The notes beneath the pieces were generated by a model. That model was not told the origin of the DNA. It saw nothing but the letters and a program-made list of their open reading frames with translations, and did not search any database. Below are positions 28,021-37,869 of a stretch of DNA of 64,000 nt, piece after piece. Made by a program: the position numbers and the translations under genes. How positions within the stretch are numbered: position 1 is the stretch's first letter; each line of letters starts with the position of its first letter. The stretch is from Phycisphaerae bacterium (GTDB lineage Bacteria > Planctomycetota > Phycisphaerae > UBA1845): contig JAGFJJ010000048.1 of the NCBI GenBank assembly GCA_024102815.1, positions 248,001-312,000 on the forward strand, written 5' to 3'.

Positions 28021-28842
28021 ATGTCACAGCCCCCCATCGCCACCATGCTGGACCTAGCCTGCGAGCTCGCCGTCGGCGCCGGCAAAACCATCCGCAAGCA
28101 CGTCGGACAGCGCCCCAGCCACTACAAGGCCGACAAGAGCGTCGTCACCGAAACCGACCACCTCGTGCAGGAACAACTCGTCCGCGCCATCCACGAAATG
28201 TTCCCCGAGCACGCCGTGCTCGGCGAGGAAAACCTGCCCGGCGGTGTTCGCGGCCCCTCCCCCTCCGACGCCCGCTTCTGCTGGGTGCTCGACCCCATCG
28301 ACGGAACGCGCAACTTCGTGACCGGCTTCCCCTGCTACGGAACCTGCATCGCCGTGCTCGACCGCGCCGAACCCATTATCGGTGTCGTTGCCGAGCACGC
28401 CCTCGGCGACCTCTACCGCGCCACGCGCGGCGGCGGTGCCTGGTGCAACGACCGCCCCATGCAGGTCCGCGCACCCCATCCCGGCGAGGACATGCTCGTG
28501 GGCACCCCGTCCACCAAGGAGCCCCTCACGCTCCAGGTCCTCGACGTATGGTTGAAAACAAAAGGGATCGTATTCCGCAACACCGGATCGACGGCCGCTC
28601 ACCTGGCGCTCGTCGCCCGGGGCTCCATGGCCGCTGCGTTCTCAAAGCGATGCAAGATCTGGGATATCGCGGCCGGGATGCTTCTGGTGACTGAAGCCGG
28701 GGGCGTCGTCACGAGTGCCTTCGGCGAGCCCCTGCTCCCCTTCAACCTTGCCGCCGATCACCCCCGAAATGACATTCCCTTCCTTTGCGGCGAGCCGGCG
28801 ATCCACGCCCACCTGCTCCCCACCATCCCCCGCCCGACGTAG
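28021..28842 (+). CDS. Inositol monophosphatase family phosphatase
   Basis: 273 residues from the ATG at 28021. The Mg2+-binding motifs are complete: VLGEEN near residue 70, DPIDGTRNF near 90 and WDIAAG near 213. This family hydrolyses inositol phosphates, histidinol phosphate, PAP or fructose bisphosphate. The substrate cannot be decided here. It is transcribed divergently from the hydroxyacid dehydrogenase. Confidence 0.92.
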   Translation: MSQPPIATMLDLACELAVGAGKTIRKHVGQRPSHYKADKSVVTETDHLVQEQLVRAIHEMFPEHAVLGEENLPGGVRGPSPSDARFCWVLDPIDGTRNFVTGFPCYGTCIAVLDRAEPIIGVVAEHALGDLYRATRGGGAWCNDRPMQVRAPHPGEDMLVGTPSTKEPLTLQVLDVWLKTKGIVFRNTGSTAAHLALVARGSMAAAFSKRCKIWDIAAGMLLVTEAGGVVTSAFGEPLLPFNLAADHPRNDIPFLCGEPAIHAHLLPTIPRPT

Positions 28843-28872
28843 GATCCGCCGCGCGAACCACTTCCGCTGTGC

Positions 28873-28890
28873 CACTGCGCTTGGGCAGTG
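28873..28890. repeat. Dispersed palindromic repeat, copy B
   Basis: CACTGCGC-TT-GGGCAGTG, an imperfect form of the palindrome at 6733, lying between the convergent inositol monophosphatase and pntB genes. It could also stop transcription, but no T-run is visible. Confidence 0.6.
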
Positions 28891-28922
28891 CAGCACAGCG
28901 TGAAACGCCCCTGGGTTTCGTC

Positions 28923-30398
28923 CTACGCGTTTTCCTTCAGGGCGCTGATGATCTCCATGAACGCTTTCTTGCCGTCGTTGAAGAACATCGACGTGTTGGG
29001 ATTGGCAAACAGCGGGTTGGGAATACCCGCGAACCCCGGCGACAGCGACCGCTTGATGACGATGACCGACCGGCACTTGTCGATGTCGATGATGGGCATG
29101 CCCGCGATCGGCGAGTTCGGGTCCGTCCGCGCCACCGGATTCACCACGTCGTTCGCCCCCACCACGATGCCCACGTCCACCGTCTCCAGCGTGGGGTTGA
29201 TCGCATCCATCTCCAGGAGCTTCTCGTACGGCACATCGGCCTCGGCCAGCAACACGTTCATGTGGCCCGGCATGCGCCCCGCCACGGGATGAATCGCGTA
29301 TTCCACCGTCGTCCCGCGCGACTCCAGCAGGTTCGCGAAGTCCCGCACCGCGTGCTGCGCCTGCGACACCGCCAGACCATACCCCGGCACGATGACCACC
29401 CGCTGGGCCCCGTCCAGCATCATGGCGATCTCGTCCGCGCTCACCGACTTGATCTTGCCCGCGTAAACATCGTCCGCGCTCGGCGCACCGGCCTGCGGAC
29501 CCATCGTCGCGAACATGACGTTCGCCAGCGAACGGTTCATCGCCTTGCACATGATCGCCGTCAGGATCAGACCCGAAGCGCCCACCAGCGATCCGGCGAT
29601 GATCAGCACGTTGTTGTTGATGACGAATCCCGTCGCCGCCGCCGCCAGACCCGAGTACGAGTTGAGCAGCGCGATCACCACGGGCATGTCCGCCCCGCCG
29701 ATTGGAATCGTGATCAGCACGCCCAGCACGGCCGCCACGATCACCAGCAGCACGTACCAGACCATCGTCCCCGGATTCCCGACCACCGCCACGCACAACG
29801 CCAGGCATGCCAGGAACACGAGCGCGTTGATCCCGTTACGCCCCGGCAGCAGGATCGAATTGCTCAGCCAGTACTTCTTCCCGCCGATGGTGATGTGCAG
29901 TTCCTGCAGCTTCCCCGCGGCAACGAAACTGCCAAACAGCGTAACCGATCCGATGAGCCCCGATAGCGCCGTGGCGATCAGGAATTGCAGCGAACTGGCG
30001 TGGCTTCCCTCGGCGACGTGTGCCGCGGCCTCTCCCGTCGCCGGCGCACTTCGCGCAATGACCATCGCCAGCTCCGCTCCCGCCACCAGGAACGAAGCGC
30101 CGCCGCCGAAGCCGTTCAGTACGCCCACCATCTGCGGCATGCCCGTCATGGGCACCGTTACCGCCAGGAACACGCCGAACCCCGAGCCCACCACCAGCCC
30201 CGCCAGCACCCATCCCCATGAGAGAATGTGCTCGCCGACGAGCGTGGCGAGGATAGCCAGCAGCATGCCGATCGATCCCAGCATGTTGCCGCGCACGGCC
30301 TTGCGCGGATGCGAAAGCCCCTTCAGGCCGAAAATGAACAGCGCCGAAGCAACCAGGTACGTAAGATTCTGAAGAATCTTCAGAGTCGATGGATCCAC
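28923..30398 (-). CDS. pntB: NAD(P) transhydrogenase subunit beta
   Basis: 491 residues. The N-terminal 280 are membrane helices of domain II, and the C-terminal 190 are the NADP-binding domain III with GYGLAVSQAQ, GRMPGHMNVLLAEA and VGANDVVNP. With the two alpha subunits it couples proton entry to hydride transfer from NADH to NADP+, making NADPH. It follows the small alpha membrane subunit by three bases. Last gene of the pnt operon. Confidence 0.96.
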   Translation of the reverse strand: MDPSTLKILQNLTYLVASALFIFGLKGLSHPRKAVRGNMLGSIGMLLAILATLVGEHILSWGWVLAGLVVGSGFGVFLAVTVPMTGMPQMVGVLNGFGGGASFLVAGAELAMVIARSAPATGEAAAHVAEGSHASSLQFLIATALSGLIGSVTLFGSFVAAGKLQELHITIGGKKYWLSNSILLPGRNGINALVFLACLALCVAVVGNPGTMVWYVLLVIVAAVLGVLITIPIGGADMPVVIALLNSYSGLAAAATGFVINNNVLIIAGSLVGASGLILTAIMCKAMNRSLANVMFATMGPQAGAPSADDVYAGKIKSVSADEIAMMLDGAQRVVIVPGYGLAVSQAQHAVRDFANLLESRGTTVEYAIHPVAGRMPGHMNVLLAEADVPYEKLLEMDAINPTLETVDVGIVVGANDVVNPVARTDPNSPIAGMPIIDIDKCRSVIVIKRSLSPGFAGIPNPLFANPNTSMFFNDGKKAFMEIISALKENA

Positions 30399-30401
30399 GG
30401 C

Positions 30402-30680
30402 TTAGCCTTTCCTGCGGAACATCATAAGCATGCGGTGCGACACCAGAAAACCGCCCACGACGTTGGTCATGGCCAGAACGATGGCAACAAAACCGATCAG
30501 CTTCACCCAGAAGCCTTCGCCCGTCCCGGCCGCCACCAGCGCTCCCACCACCGTAATTCCCGATATGGCATTCGATCCTGACATCAGCGGCGTGTGCAAC
30601 GTCGGCGGAACCTTGGTGATAATCTCGAACCCGAGAAACACCGCAAGCACGAACACGGTCAGAAGCAGCATGAAGTCCAC
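30402..30680 (-). CDS. pntAB: NAD(P) transhydrogenase subunit alpha, membrane part
   Basis: 92 residues, three hydrophobic helices. LGFEIITKVPPTLHTPLMSGSNAISGI is the hallmark of transhydrogenase alpha domain II. In this organism the alpha chain is split from the NAD-binding part, as in Rhodospirillum. It lies between the soluble alpha gene and pntB. Confidence 0.94.
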   Translation of the reverse strand: MDFMLLLTVFVLAVFLGFEIITKVPPTLHTPLMSGSNAISGITVVGALVAAGTGEGFWVKLIGFVAIVLAMTNVVGGFLVSHRMLMMFRRKG

Positions 30681-30766
30681 GGCAATGTCCTCTCCACTAC
30701 GCGCGGCCCGCTCCGCGCGGATTCAGTTATTCGTGTTGGGCATGCGGTTCGCACGCCTTCACCATC

Positions 30767-31945
30767 TCAGCCCCCTGCCGCCGGGCTCGCCGGCATGCCC
30801 AGCAATTCCCGTATACGCGGATGCACGACCTCTCCATCCCGCGTCAGCATCGTCTCCTTGTGAACCTCGTTCTCCATGTTGAGCACCAGCGCACCTTCCT
30901 TGTTGGTGAGCTCCTTGCAGAACGTCACCAGGTTGCGGGCGAACATCTGGCTCGCATGGAATGGAATCGTGCTCGAGAGGTTCGACGGACCGAAGATCGT
31001 CACGCCGTTCACCTCCACCCGCTCATCGAGCTTGGTCAACTCGCAGTTGCCCCCGCGCTCCGCCGCCAGATCGACGATCACCGATCCGGACTGCATGCCC
31101 TTGACCATGTCGGCCGTGACAATCACCGGAGACTTCTTCCCCGGGATCGCCGCCGTCGTAATCACGACGTGGCTCTCGCCCACCACGCGCGACAGCAGCT
31201 CCCGCTGTTTCCGCAGGAACTCCTCGCCCATGTCCTTGGCGTACCCGCCCTTGTCCTCCGCCCCGCCCGTCTCCAGCGGGAGCTCCACGAACTTCGCCCC
31301 CAGGCTCTCGATCTGCTCCTTCACCGCCGGACGAACGTCGTAGGCATGGACCACCGCGCCCAGGCGCCGCGCCGTCGAAATCGCCTGCAGGCCCGCCACG
31401 CCCGCACCGACAATCAGCACCTTCGCCGGCGTGATCGTCCCCGCCGCGGTCATGAACATCGGGAACATCCGCGGAGCGTTGTCCGCCGCCATCAGCACGG
31501 CCTTGTACCCCGCGATCGTCGCCATCGACGACAACACGTCCATGCTCTGCGCCCGCGTGATGCGCGGCATCAGCTCCAGCGAGAAGGCCATCACCTTGCG
31601 CTCGGCAAGCTCCTTCACCTTCTGCGGCTCGCCCAGCGGGTCGAACATCGCCGCGACGAGCTGACCGGCCTTCATCAGGTCCAGATCCGCCCGACCCTGC
31701 TCGATGTTCGAGCCGTAGCCGCGCACCTGCAGAATCATGTCCGCTTGGGCAAAGACCTCGCCGCGGCCGGAGAGAACCTTGGCGCCCTTGTCGCTGTACG
31801 CGGTGTCGGCGTACCCCGCCGACACCCCCGCTCCGGACTCGATCAACACCTCGTGCTTGGCCTTGCCCAGCATCCCCACGGCATCGGGCGTCAGCGCCAC
31901 CCGCCGCTCGCCGGGAAAAGACTCCTTCACCACACCAATCTTCAT
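30767..31945 (-). CDS. pntAA: NAD(P) transhydrogenase subunit alpha, NAD-binding part
   Basis: 392 residues from the ATG at 31945. Domain I of transhydrogenase, related to alanine dehydrogenase: MKIGVVKESFPGERRVALTP at the start, an NAD-binding VGAGVAGLQAISTARRLGA, and a mobile-loop region near KDMGEEF. It binds NADH and passes hydride to NADP+ on PntB. First gene of the three-gene pnt operon; the intergenic gap to the small alpha gene is 86 bases. Confidence 0.95.
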   Translation of the reverse strand: MKIGVVKESFPGERRVALTPDAVGMLGKAKHEVLIESGAGVSAGYADTAYSDKGAKVLSGRGEVFAQADMILQVRGYGSNIEQGRADLDLMKAGQLVAAMFDPLGEPQKVKELAERKVMAFSLELMPRITRAQSMDVLSSMATIAGYKAVLMAADNAPRMFPMFMTAAGTITPAKVLIVGAGVAGLQAISTARRLGAVVHAYDVRPAVKEQIESLGAKFVELPLETGGAEDKGGYAKDMGEEFLRKQRELLSRVVGESHVVITTAAIPGKKSPVIVTADMVKGMQSGSVIVDLAAERGGNCELTKLDERVEVNGVTIFGPSNLSSTIPFHASQMFARNLVTFCKELTNKEGALVLNMENEVHKETMLTRDGEVVHPRIRELLGMPASPAAGG

Positions 31946-32429
31946 GGTCACCGTTCCCGATTGATTTTCCCGGCCGGCGTCGATGGACCGCCCCGGTTTC
32001 AACGTCCCGTGCCGCCGGACAGGCGACCGCGCTCGCACCGCCTACGGGCGAGAACAGCATGCACGCGCCGTTCCATTCCCACCCGGGAATGCCGTCAGCC
32101 GCTCAGATTTGATCGATTTCGGGCGCCCGTGCCCGCTTTCTCTCTGACCGCGCACTGCCGGTACTCTATCAGGATCGCCATCGAGGTCCACGAAACGGCT
32201 CGACAGCGCGGCCGGGACGCAAAAAACGAAAGAACCCGTGGGCCGAAGCCCGCGGGTTCTTCCGCTGGGGGGGAGGTAAGGTTCGTTGTCGTCGCCTCGC
32301 GGACGCGTCGGAGCGTATCGTCGCTTCTCAGCCCGATGGTTCCGCCCGCAGAGGCTCCGTTAGTCTTCTACACTTCTTCTACTCTTTAGACGCCAAACAA
32401 GGTCAAGTGTATCGCGCATTTACAGATTT
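31946..32429. other. Intergenic region upstream of pntAA
   Basis: About 480 bases between pntAA (its 5' side) and the end of the DUF4097 gene. It contains the hairpin at 32231-32260. A T-rich stretch at 32368-32395 is the only other marked composition change. No clear promoter seen. Confidence 0.4.
32221..32260 (-). terminator. Rho-independent terminator of the DUF4097 gene
   Basis: Thirteen-base arms AGAACCCGTGGGC and GCCCGCGGGTTCT (one G-T pair) around a CGAA loop. Read on the minus strand the stem is followed by TTCGTTTTTT. It lies about 170 bases beyond the DUF4097 stop codon. Confidence 0.8.
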
Positions 32430-33293
32430 TTACTCCGTAAGCGCCTCGACCCGTATCGAACCATTGTGCGTTCGCAGCAGCAGCATGCCCTCGCCGTCGC
32501 CAAACTGCCCCTGCACGCGACTCTCTCGAGCCTCCAGCTTCGAAAGCGGTACGCCCACTGTGACACCGCCGTTATCCGTCGACGCCGACAGCCGGAACGT
32601 CCGCTCCAGAGCGGTCTCGACCCGCACTCGTCCGTTGTGCGAGACCACTTTGCCGTCAACCGGACCCGCGCCGGTCAGCTCCACGCCCACGCGCCCGTTA
32701 TGCGTCTCCAGGTCAACGTCCCGTGCCGAAGTCCGGACTTCCACGGAGCCGTTGTGCGTCCGGGCTGAAACCCGCCCGCCACCATGGTCCGCAATCGCGA
32801 CGCCTCCATTGTGCGTCAAGACAGCCACGTCCCCTCCAACGCCACGCAACAACACGGACCCATTATGCGTTTCGCCCTTGAACGGCAGCTCGGGAGGCAT
32901 CTCAACTTCATAATCGACCCGGGCGTGTCGGTACGAATTCCGCATATCCCGCCACCGCCAGGCCACCCGAACAACGCCCTCCGCCGTCCGTTTGCTGACG
33001 ATCTCCATCGCCGCCAGATTCGACTCGGCCTCCTCCTGGGACGCGCCGCCCGCGCGTCTGTTAACGCGCACCCTCAACATTGGCTCACTATCGGCCAATG
33101 CATCCGCATGAATCGAGCCATTATGCGTTTGTACGTCGACGCCCGAAACCCCCTCCCTGGGAAACGTCAGCACTTCACTTCCCTCGGCCCATACCCGGGG
33201 GCTCGCACCGTGCCTGCCGGGAAAAACAATACATCCCGTCGCTGGCAAGAGAAGTGCCAACATCATGACATTAGTCGTTAATTTCCTCAACAT
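32430..33293 (-). CDS. DUF4097 beta-repeat lipoprotein
   Basis: 287 residues with a lipobox (LLPATGC). The mature protein carries the THNGS/THNGG motif about eight times at 15-25 residue spacing (GETHNGSV, VLTHNGGV, ARTHNGSV, LETHNGRV, VSHNGRV, RTHNGSI). This is typical of DUF4097 proteins, which fold as a beta-helix-like solenoid. The role of the family is poorly defined; some members are linked to envelope sensing. Divergent from the phage-like module. Confidence 0.88.
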   Translation of the reverse strand: MLRKLTTNVMMLALLLPATGCIVFPGRHGASPRVWAEGSEVLTFPREGVSGVDVQTHNGSIHADALADSEPMLRVRVNRRAGGASQEEAESNLAAMEIVSKRTAEGVVRVAWRWRDMRNSYRHARVDYEVEMPPELPFKGETHNGSVLLRGVGGDVAVLTHNGGVAIADHGGGRVSARTHNGSVEVRTSARDVDLETHNGRVGVELTGAGPVDGKVVSHNGRVRVETALERTFRLSASTDNGGVTVGVPLSKLEARESRVQGQFGDGEGMLLLRTHNGSIRVEALTE

Positions 33294-33626
33294 TCGGGGT
33301 TCTCCCTCAGAAAGACGCTCGCCCTTGCCACCGCCTCCACCTTCTCCAATACCAATCCAATCCTGGACAATCGCTTCATATCGCCGTTAGCCAAATTCCC
33401 CAAAGCTCCATCCAGTAGCCTTTTTCCCATGATCTGCGCGAAAACAGGGAGGATTTTTCCCCAAAAATCGGGGGCGCTCACTTTGCGCGCACATTCGACT
33501 GAGCGCCCATGCGCGTTATTACCTATGACAGGACCCACCGGCCGGGGACGAGTGGAACGCCCCAGACCATCGGCCGGTGCCCGCGACCGACGCGCCCGGT
33601 CGCCCACCACTACCCCTCGTGTGCCG
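33294..33626. other. Region upstream of the phage-like module
   Basis: About 330 bases. It holds an inverted repeat (GGGCGCTCA at 33472-33480, TGAGCGCCC at 33500-33508) that could form a hairpin or operator. An open frame runs through it into the terminase; ATG codons at 33525 and 33627 compete as starts. No small-terminase gene or repressor is visible. Confidence 0.4.
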
Positions 33627-34991
33627 ATGGCTCATCCCACACCACCTCCCGAACCCGCTCGTCCCCGGCCTATCATTCCTCTCCTGGACTACCAGCGCGC
33701 CGACATCGAATCCCATGCCCGCTTCCGCTGGAACTGCTGGGCGCGCCAGACTGGCAAAAGTTTTACCAAATCCCTGCGACGCATCTTGCGCGGACTGACG
33801 CGCCGCCGGAATCAGATCTTCCTCTCCGCCGGTGAGCGCCAGAGCCGCGAACTCATGCTCAAAGCCCGACAACACTGCCAGGCGCTCAAAATCGTCGCTG
33901 ACTTCCACGACCGCGCCTGGTTCCGCGATCTGCGGATCCGGCAGATGGAAATCACGCTTCCCGGTGGCGTACGCGTCATCGGCCTGCCCGCCAACCCCCA
34001 CACCGCCCGCGGCTACACCGGCGACGTCCTCCTCGACGAGTTCGCCATGCACGCCCACGATCGCGAAATCTGGGCCTCCATCTTCCCCTCGCTCCTCCGC
34101 GGCGGCGGCGAACTGGACATCGCCTCCACGCCCAAGGGGCGCGGCAATCTCTTCTACCGCCTCCGCGAGAATCCCCGCTTCTCCACCAGCACCGTCACCC
34201 TCCCGCAGGCCGTCGCCGCCGGACTCGACGCCGATCCCGAACAGATGCGCCAGGCCATGGACGACGACCTTCTCTTCCGCCAGGAGTTCCTCTGCGAATT
34301 CGTTGACGAAGCCACGGCCTTCCTCACCTACGACCAGATCGCCGCCTGTGTCGACGACCATCTCTCGCTCGCCGATTCCCCTTCCTCGCTATTCGACGAT
34401 CCCCGCGAACTATTCGTCGGCGTGGACGTCGGCCGCAAGCGCGACCTGACCGTTCTGTGGGTCCTGGCCCGATCACCGCAGCCACGAATCGCACGGAGCG
34501 AAAGCGACCTCCACGATACGCTCGCCACCGTCGCCCTCTTTGAACTTTCTGCCGCACCCTTCCGCGCCCAGTCGGCCTTGCTCTCCGAAATTCTCTCCAT
34601 CCGTCGCGTGCGCCGCTGCGCCATCGACGCCGGCGGACTGGGCATGCAGCTCGCCGAAGACGCCGCCGATCGCTTCGGCCGCCACCGCGTGGAAACCGTA
34701 ACGTTCACTCCCGGATTGAAGTCGCAGATCGCCGCCGGACTGCGCATCGCCGTGGAAAACGCCCGCATCCGCATTCCCGCCGACGAACGCATCCGCAATG
34801 ACTGGCACTCCGTCGAGCGGACCGTTACCGCCGGCGGGCACTTTCGACTCGACGCCAAACGAAGCGAAGGAAGTCACGCCGACCGCTTCTGGGCGGCCGC
34901 GTTGGCCGTCCACGCCGCGGCACTCTCCACCGGACCCCCGGAAGGCGCCGTCAGCGCCACAACCCCCTTCGCCCGCGATGGAGCATGGTGA
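33627..34991 (+). CDS. Phage terminase large subunit, Mu gp28-like
   Basis: 454 residues from the ATG at 33627 (or 488 from 33525). The ATPase part has a Walker A-like RQTGKSF motif near residue 45 and a Walker B VLLDEFAMH near 140. The nuclease part begins VGVDVGRKRD with conserved acidic residues, then CAIDAGGLG and HADRFWAAALA. It should pump and cut DNA into proheads at the portal. First gene of the structural module. The low-complexity N-terminal stretch upstream of IPLLDYQRADI makes the start uncertain. No partner small terminase is seen. Confidence 0.88.
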   Translation: MAHPTPPPEPARPRPIIPLLDYQRADIESHARFRWNCWARQTGKSFTKSLRRILRGLTRRRNQIFLSAGERQSRELMLKARQHCQALKIVADFHDRAWFRDLRIRQMEITLPGGVRVIGLPANPHTARGYTGDVLLDEFAMHAHDREIWASIFPSLLRGGGELDIASTPKGRGNLFYRLRENPRFSTSTVTLPQAVAAGLDADPEQMRQAMDDDLLFRQEFLCEFVDEATAFLTYDQIAACVDDHLSLADSPSSLFDDPRELFVGVDVGRKRDLTVLWVLARSPQPRIARSESDLHDTLATVALFELSAAPFRAQSALLSEILSIRRVRRCAIDAGGLGMQLAEDAADRFGRHRVETVTFTPGLKSQIAAGLRIAVENARIRIPADERIRNDWHSVERTVTAGGHFRLDAKRSEGSHADRFWAAALAVHAAALSTGPPEGAVSATTPFARDGAW

Positions 34992-34998
34992 TCTGTAG

Positions 34999-35018
34999 GG
35001 TGCGTCCCCTGACGCACC
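34999..35018. repeat. Short perfect hairpin
   Basis: GGTGCGTC-CCCT-GACGCACC directly after the terminase stop. A degenerate copy lies near 10875-10900. It resembles dispersed intergenic hairpins rather than a terminator, as no T-run follows. Confidence 0.6.
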
Positions 35019-35079
35019 TCTTCTTCGACGTTGGCCAATGCAACCGACAACCGGCAAAGCAAATCCTCGGAGACCATCC

Positions 35080-36399
35080 ATGTCCGTCACATCCTGGTTG
35101 ATGCGTGCAATGAAGAGCCTCACCGCTCCACGACCCAAATCCGGCCGGCTCCTCCTCCCCCGTCCCGAGGACGCACAGCGCGATTACATCTCCGCCGGAC
35201 TGACCCCCGCGCGACTCCTGGCCGTCCTCGCCGAGGCCGACGACGGCTCCCTCGCCGGTCCCATGCAGCTCTTCGAGGAAATGGAGGAAAAAGACGCCCA
35301 CCTCTACTGCGTGGCCAACACGCGGCGTCTGGCGCTGACGGGACTCGAATGGCGCGTGGTCAGCGCCGCCGAGTTCGACGACTCCGTCGATCGCGCCGCG
35401 GCCGACGAAGCCGCCGATTACTGTCGCTCCGTTCTCCGCGCCGTCGACGCGTTCGACGAGATCCTCCAGCACCTTTCCCTGGCCATGGGACGCAACCTCG
35501 CCGTCGCCGAGATCATCTGGGACACCGCCGGCGGCGAATTCCGCCCCGTGGATTTCGTCCCCGTCGACTTCACCCGCCTCGCCTTCGACCACCTCAATCG
35601 CCTTCGCATCCTCACCGAAGACGAACCGCGCGACGGCATCGAACCGCCGCCGCTCAAGTTCATCGTCCACAGCCCCCACTGCGTCTGCGGACACCCCCAG
35701 CGCGGCGGACTGCTCCGCGTCACGGCCATGCTCTACCTCGCCAAGAACCTGGCACTGAAGGACTGGCTCACCTTCGCCGAGCTCTTCGGCATGCCCGTGC
35801 GCATCGCCCGCTACGACCCCGGCACCACCGCCGAGGAGAAACGCGACTTGCTCAACATGCTCGAATCGCTGGGCAGCGCGGCCGCGGGCATCTTCAGCCG
35901 CGCCGTCGAACTCCAGTTCGTCGAGACCGCTCGCGGCAGCGCCGGCGCCCCCTACCAGCGCCTCATCGAGTTCATCAACCGCGAAATGAGCAAGGCCTGG
36001 CTGGGCCAGACGCTCACCACGGACATCTCCGGCCAAAGCGGCTCGATCGCCGCCAGCCAGGTTCACGACGACGTGCGCCGCGATCTGCTCTTTGACGACA
36101 TCCGCCGCGAGGGCCGCACCATCCGCCGCGACATCCTCCGCCCCATGACGCTCTTCCGCTTCGGACCCGACGCCCCCGTCCCCCACTTCCGCCGCCGCAC
36201 GCGCACCGTCGGCAGCGCCGCCGAACTCGTGCAGATTCTCGACACGGCCGTCAACCGCCTGGGTGTCCGCGTCCCCGAGGACTGGGCCCAGGACGTCCTC
36301 GGTCTGCCCCTCACAAGTGACAAGAACATGGCACTTCGCGGTGCCGGAGCCCCGAAAACCGCGATGACCGCCCCGCAAACCGCGTCCGCGACCTCATGA
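35080..36399 (+). CDS. Phage portal protein, DUF935 (Mu gp29-like)
   Basis: 439 residues from the ATG at 35080, with GGAG eight bases upstream. DUF935 features include QLFEEMEEKDAHLYCVANTRRLALTGLEW, AEIIWDT, FVPVDFTRLAFDH and LAKNLALKDWLTFAELFGMPVRIARY. The last links the conserved stem region. The portal forms the head vertex for DNA entry. Its stop overlaps an ATG of the protease frame, but the protease probably starts later. Confidence 0.92.
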   Translation: MSVTSWLMRAMKSLTAPRPKSGRLLLPRPEDAQRDYISAGLTPARLLAVLAEADDGSLAGPMQLFEEMEEKDAHLYCVANTRRLALTGLEWRVVSAAEFDDSVDRAAADEAADYCRSVLRAVDAFDEILQHLSLAMGRNLAVAEIIWDTAGGEFRPVDFVPVDFTRLAFDHLNRLRILTEDEPRDGIEPPPLKFIVHSPHCVCGHPQRGGLLRVTAMLYLAKNLALKDWLTFAELFGMPVRIARYDPGTTAEEKRDLLNMLESLGSAAAGIFSRAVELQFVETARGSAGAPYQRLIEFINREMSKAWLGQTLTTDISGQSGSIAASQVHDDVRRDLLFDDIRREGRTIRRDILRPMTLFRFGPDAPVPHFRRRTRTVGSAAELVQILDTAVNRLGVRVPEDWAQDVLGLPLTSDKNMALRGAGAPKTAMTAPQTASATS

Positions 36400-36464
36400 T
36401 CGCGCCGAAGCACCCGTCCGAGCGCGCGCCCTGGCGCGTTCTTACTTGTGGAGGAACCAAGCCG

Positions 36465-37610
36465 ATGACCCCGACGCCAACAAACTCCTGGACCAACCTG
36501 ACGGAGTCTCTACCGATGACCCAGTCCGCCTGCCTCTGCGATGCAACGCTCCTTCGCGGCGTGATGCGCTCCGCCGACATCGGCGGCGACACGCTTCCCC
36601 GCCGCGTCCTGCTCGCCCCCTGGGGCGAAGTCGAAAGCACCAACGGCAACTTCCTCGTCGACGACCAGGCGGCCGACCTCACCGTGACCGCCTTCCGCGA
36701 TCACGGCACCGACCTGCCCATCGACTACGAGCACCAGACGCTCGGCGGCGCGTACGCCTCGCCCTCCGGACAGGCCCCGGCCGCGGGCTGGATCAAGAAC
36801 CTCGATGCTGAACCCGCGCTGGGCATCTTCGCCGAGATCGAATGGACCGAGGCCGCCCGGCGCCTCATCGCCGACCGCCAGTACCGTTACCTCTCGCCCG
36901 TGGCCATCATCCGCCGCGCGGATCGACGCCTCGTCGCCCTGCACTCCGCGGCGCTCACCAACAAGCCGGCCATCATCGGCATGCAGCCCATCGTCAACCG
37001 GGATGGCGACGCCGGAAACAGTGACAACGCATTGGCACAAGTCTGCGCCATGGAGGAGCCCCCCGGCAGGATCATTCCGCGCGATGACGCGCTCGACCCC
37101 GATCGCACGGAAACACCCGACGACGAAGAGACTGATACCAACAGCCCCGACGAACTCGACGGCGATGAATCCGGCACCGACTCTCGGACATCATTCGCCC
37201 GTCTTTGCGCCATGCTCCAACTGCCCGAGTCCACGCCCGCCCATGACGTGCTCGCTGCGGCCGGCCGGCGACTGGCCTTCCTCGACGAGCGCACCCGCCG
37301 CGAGCACGTCCGCCGCCGCGTCGGTGAGGCCATCTGCGCCGGAAAGCTGGTCGAAGCCCAGCGCGCCTGGGCGGAGGCACTGGTCGCCAAGGAAGAGGGA
37401 CTCTTCGACGAGTGGCTGCGTACCGCCCCGGTCGTCGTTGTGCCGGGACGAATTCGGCCCCCGGCCAACGAGGACGCGCACACATCGCGCCGCCATGCCG
37501 TCGCCCGACGGGCAACCTCGGAGTTTCGCGCCTGCCCGGCGCTCGCCCGGATCACCTGCGAGGAAGCCTTCGTCGCCGACGCCCTGCGCGAAACCCTGCC
37601 GTCTCGTTAG
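36465..37610 (+). CDS. Mu I-like prohead protease with scaffold-like C-terminus
   Basis: 381 residues from the ATG at 36465, chosen because GTGGAGG lies ten bases upstream; the frame is open back to 36396. The N-terminal 190 residues match Mu I-type proteases (LAPWGEVESTNGNFLVD, DLPIDYEHQ, AGWIKNL, RYLSPVA and a conserved ALTNKPAI). The C-terminal part is acidic, then helical (HDVLAAAGRRLAFLDERTRREHVRR), as expected for an internal scaffold that Mu encodes within the same gene. It would mature the head shell. Confidence 0.88.
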   Translation: MTPTPTNSWTNLTESLPMTQSACLCDATLLRGVMRSADIGGDTLPRRVLLAPWGEVESTNGNFLVDDQAADLTVTAFRDHGTDLPIDYEHQTLGGAYASPSGQAPAAGWIKNLDAEPALGIFAEIEWTEAARRLIADRQYRYLSPVAIIRRADRRLVALHSAALTNKPAIIGMQPIVNRDGDAGNSDNALAQVCAMEEPPGRIIPRDDALDPDRTETPDDEETDTNSPDELDGDESGTDSRTSFARLCAMLQLPESTPAHDVLAAAGRRLAFLDERTRREHVRRRVGEAICAGKLVEAQRAWAEALVAKEEGLFDEWLRTAPVVVVPGRIRPPANEDAHTSRRHAVARRATSEFRACPALARITCEEAFVADALRETLPSR

Positions 37611-37869
37611 TGGTCGGGTGGCATGGCCAAGCGCGTCCGGCGAAGCCGGACGTAGCGCCGCCATGCCCTTGCGAGAACACCATGCCGAGCGATGAATGAC
37701 ATTGGCGGAAACAGGAGTTGGTTGGTGATCCAATATCTTTTTGAGCATGGTCGTTCAACGGGCGTTTCGCATGGCGGCGCCCGCCAGCGGCGGGCTTGGC
37801 CATGCCACCCGGTCGGACTCCGCTCGTTCAAGACTTTGACAATCCAGTTCTATTCGAGGTGACACGAAA
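37611..37869. repeat. Pair of inverted palindromic repeats (BIME-like) inside the phage module
   Basis: CGGGTGGCATGGCCAAGC at 37615-37632 is repeated exactly in inverted form at 37794-37811. The inner arms GCCGCCATGC (37657-37666) and GCATGGCGGC (37769-37778) are also inverted copies. Each half carries its own small hairpin (GTCCGGC-GAA-GCCGGAC at 37635-37651 on the left). Together they make a structured element of about 200 bases. The rest of the spacer holds the Shine-Dalgarno GAGGTGAC for the next gene. Confidence 0.85.

Noticed and set aside
30821-32389. Open frame antisense to pntAA
   Set aside because: Arg/His-rich shadow of a well-supported gene.
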